A stretch of 58,253 nucleotides of DNA. Origin: a virus. Numbering within the stretch: the stretch's first letter is position 1; each line of letters opens with the position of its first letter. Below are positions 57,033 through 58,253 of this stretch, piece by piece. The notes under the pieces are model-generated. The model worked only from the letters and a program-made list of their open reading frames with translations, did no database searches and was not told where the DNA came from. The stretch covers positions 1-58,253 of IMG/VR virus record IMGVR_UViG_3300021962_000125. One strand, written 5' to 3'. The translations under genes and the position numbers were made by a program.

Positions 57033-57288
57033 TATAAAATACAAATCCAGTTGAAGTGTTTTGGTCGTAGTAGTAATACTCTTGAAAGACTCCGTTTTCA
57101 AAGTCTTCAATAGACTCTAATTCATCACTACCAGTTGAATAGTAGCAGTCTAACACAAAGTCTGCATATTCACCAACAGGGCCACAGAACCTATCACCAA
57201 ACTTTGTAATGTCTTTATCAGGAAAGAGTTCGTAGTAGGTGTCTAATACTTCCTGTCCGTATTCTTCAAGGATTTCTTCAAGCGTCAT
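57022..57288 (-). CDS. 88-residue acidic protein, weakly ArdA-C-terminal-like
   Basis: MTLEEILEEYGQEVLDTYYE, FGDRFCGPVGEYADFVLDCY, then IEDFENGVFQEYYYY and GFVFYNE. The order EYA-DF..., ...IxDFExxVF..., GxVFY resembles the C-terminal part of ArdA antirestriction proteins (EFAxx, DYExxARDL, VF), and the protein is very acidic as ArdA is. ArdA is about 165-180 residues, so this would be a mini-form. The similarity is from memory only. Confidence 0.7.
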   Translation of the reverse strand: MTLEEILEEYGQEVLDTYYELFPDKDITKFGDRFCGPVGEYADFVLDCYYSTGSDELESIEDFENGVFQEYYYYDQNTSTGFVFYNER

Positions 57289-57291
57289 AAA

Positions 57292-57492
57292 TCACTCCAC
57301 ATAATGATACACAGGTTCATTGTATTTTCTCAGTAGTCGTATTGCTTCTTGTGCTTCTTGAAGTGTTTGGAATGTAGCATCTGAGTAGAGGAAATATTTT
57401 TGGTCTTTAATATTATAACATTGAATAAAAAAATAAGGTTTCAAAGTTTTTAAATTAAGGTCTTCTACAATTCGGTAATCATAAACTTTCAT
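57292..57492 (-). CDS. 66-residue alpha-beta protein
   Basis: MKVYDYRIVEDLNLKTLKPY, FFIQCYNIKDQKYFLYSDAT, then a helix LQEAQEAIRLLRKYN. Strand-strand-helix. Coupled by TAATG. The function is unknown. Confidence 0.76.
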   Translation of the reverse strand: MKVYDYRIVEDLNLKTLKPYFFIQCYNIKDQKYFLYSDATFQTLQEAQEAIRLLRKYNEPVYHYVE

Positions 57493-57659
57493 TATTTCCG
57501 TGCCTCATAAGAACTCCGTAAGGTAAGAGTGCGAATATGCCTTTGAAGCATCTTTTCTTCTCTTGTAAGTGCTAAACCCCATTTCTTTTTGATTGTGATG
57601 ATTTCAACTACATCATTCATAAAGGTGTGTGGAGTTTGTAGGAACTCTTGGTAGTTCAT
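57492..57659 (-). CDS. 55-residue basic helical protein
   Basis: From the ATG at 57659 (MNYQEFLQTPHTFMNDVVEI), then REEKMLQRHIRTLTLRSSYE. The ATG overlaps the upstream stop (TGATG). The function is unknown. Confidence 0.73.
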   Translation of the reverse strand: MNYQEFLQTPHTFMNDVVEIITIKKKWGLALTREEKMLQRHIRTLTLRSSYEARK

Positions 57660-57925
57660 CAGTTTTCTCCACAATCACAATCAAAGTCAAGATAATCCCA
57701 CTTCCAAGTTCTTGAAAGCAAATCAATATCAAAACCAAATTTGTAACACCAAAATAAAATAGAAAAGAAACCATTAGAACCAAATGTGACTTGCGAATAA
57801 GGCCAAGATGGGAAATCATTCCAACTCACAGATGCCTGAAGTAAACTCCAATTCTTTACATTAAGAACCTGAACATACCATTCGTGCCCGAAATCTTCAC
57901 GATGCTTAAAGTTAATAATACTCAT
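57659..57925 (-). CDS. 88-residue Trp-rich protein
   Basis: MSIINFKHREDFGHEWYVQV, then LLQASVSWNDFPSWPYSQVT and an end DYLDFDCDCGEN. A beta-rich protein with several Trp. Coupled by ATGA. The function is unknown. Confidence 0.76.
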   Translation of the reverse strand: MSIINFKHREDFGHEWYVQVLNVKNWSLLQASVSWNDFPSWPYSQVTFGSNGFFSILFWCYKFGFDIDLLSRTWKWDYLDFDCDCGEN

Positions 57926-58245
57926 TTTACTTTACCGTGAATAGGGCAATCAGCATTCACCCATTTGCGTTCTTCGGGCATTTCTTCATTATCCATTACA
58001 GGGCACTTACAACCTTTTTCAACTGCTTCAGGAGACCCAGGAACAACACCATTCCATTCTTGGTATGTCATCGCTGACATCTCTTCATCAGTATATTGAG
58101 GATTATCAGGTTGCTGACAGCGTGACAGTTTTGCTTTCAAATCATAAATCTCATCTTCCAACCTACGGAGTTCTTTAGAATAATCCTCTGCCATCATCAG
58201 TTCAAACTCTTCCGAAATCTTACGCATATCTTCTTCACTACGCAT
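57922..58245 (-). CDS. 107-residue protein with coiled coil and Cys/His end
   Basis: A coiled-coil N-terminal half (AEDYSKELRRLEDEIYDLKA) and a C-terminal Cys/His set (CKCPV, then NADCPIHGK) that could bind one zinc. The ATG at 58245 is near the window edge and the frame is open beyond it, so the true start may lie outside. The function is unknown. Confidence 0.7.
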   Translation of the reverse strand: MRSEEDMRKISEEFELMMAEDYSKELRRLEDEIYDLKAKLSRCQQPDNPQYTDEEMSAMTYQEWNGVVPGSPEAVEKGCKCPVMDNEEMPEERKWVNADCPIHGKVK

Positions 58246-58253
58246 ATCATTAA

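Overview
The window is a piece of a T4-like myovirus genome, almost certainly a cyanophage (Synechococcus/Prochlorococcus type, Kyanoviridae-like). The evidence is the T4 virion gene order on the minus strand: gp25, gp6, a gp7-position giant, gp8, a gp9-gp12-position giant, gp13, gp14, gp15, gp16, gp17 and the first codons of gp18. T4-type late promoters (TATAAATA and one-base variants) precede late genes. The many small early proteins are of kinds I recognise from marine T4-like cyanophages. The DNA is A+T-rich, nearly every gene lies on the minus strand, and neighbouring genes overlap by ATGA, TAATG or TGATG. No tRNA gene, CRISPR array, integrase or photosynthesis gene was seen.

Region 1 (1-31.7 kb, late, transcribed right to left) is the tail, neck and packaging cluster. 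Two giants dominate it: a 4003-residue protein where T4 has gp7 (1032 residues) and a 2519-residue protein where T4 has gp9-gp12/wac. Both, and also gp8 and gp14, carry repeated Gly-x-Gly-Tyr beta modules. Between gp16 and gp17 sit a 636-residue cysteine/basic mosaic protein and a 51-residue basic protein.

Region 2 (31.7-35.8 kb) holds small conserved cyanophage proteins, a GT-A glycosyltransferase-like protein and two overlapping tiny genes. Region 3 (35.83-36.17 kb) is the only gene-free stretch over 300 bp. It has a near-consensus sigma-70 promoter firing left, a weaker one firing right, four exact TTTTCCACA boxes (the cyanobacterial DnaA-box sequence) and a late promoter for the only plus-strand gene, a GIY-YIG endonuclease.

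Region 4 (37.2-58.25 kb) is a dense array of about 75 mostly short minus-strand genes, many of 40-60 residues. From 35.3 to 52.0 kb, 14 copies of a roughly 29-bp GC-rich element (minus-strand core GGGCCCTTGAAAGTGC), all in one orientation, lie between genes. They sit either flush against a start codon or 16-39 nt upstream of it. Between two copies lies a two-gene unit: a candidate PD-(D/E)XK nuclease overlapping a beta-class DNA methyltransferase, i.e. a possible phage-borne restriction-modification pair. Also present are an SF2 helicase, a KIDG nucleotidyltransferase-like protein and two more GIY-YIG endonucleases. Each of these two has a perfect late promoter inside a long inverted repeat just before its start codon. 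This matches the logic of T4 I-TevI control: read-through early RNA would fold and hide the start, and late RNA would not.

Limits: all functions come from motifs, gene order and family memory. No database search was run. Most small genes have no known function.
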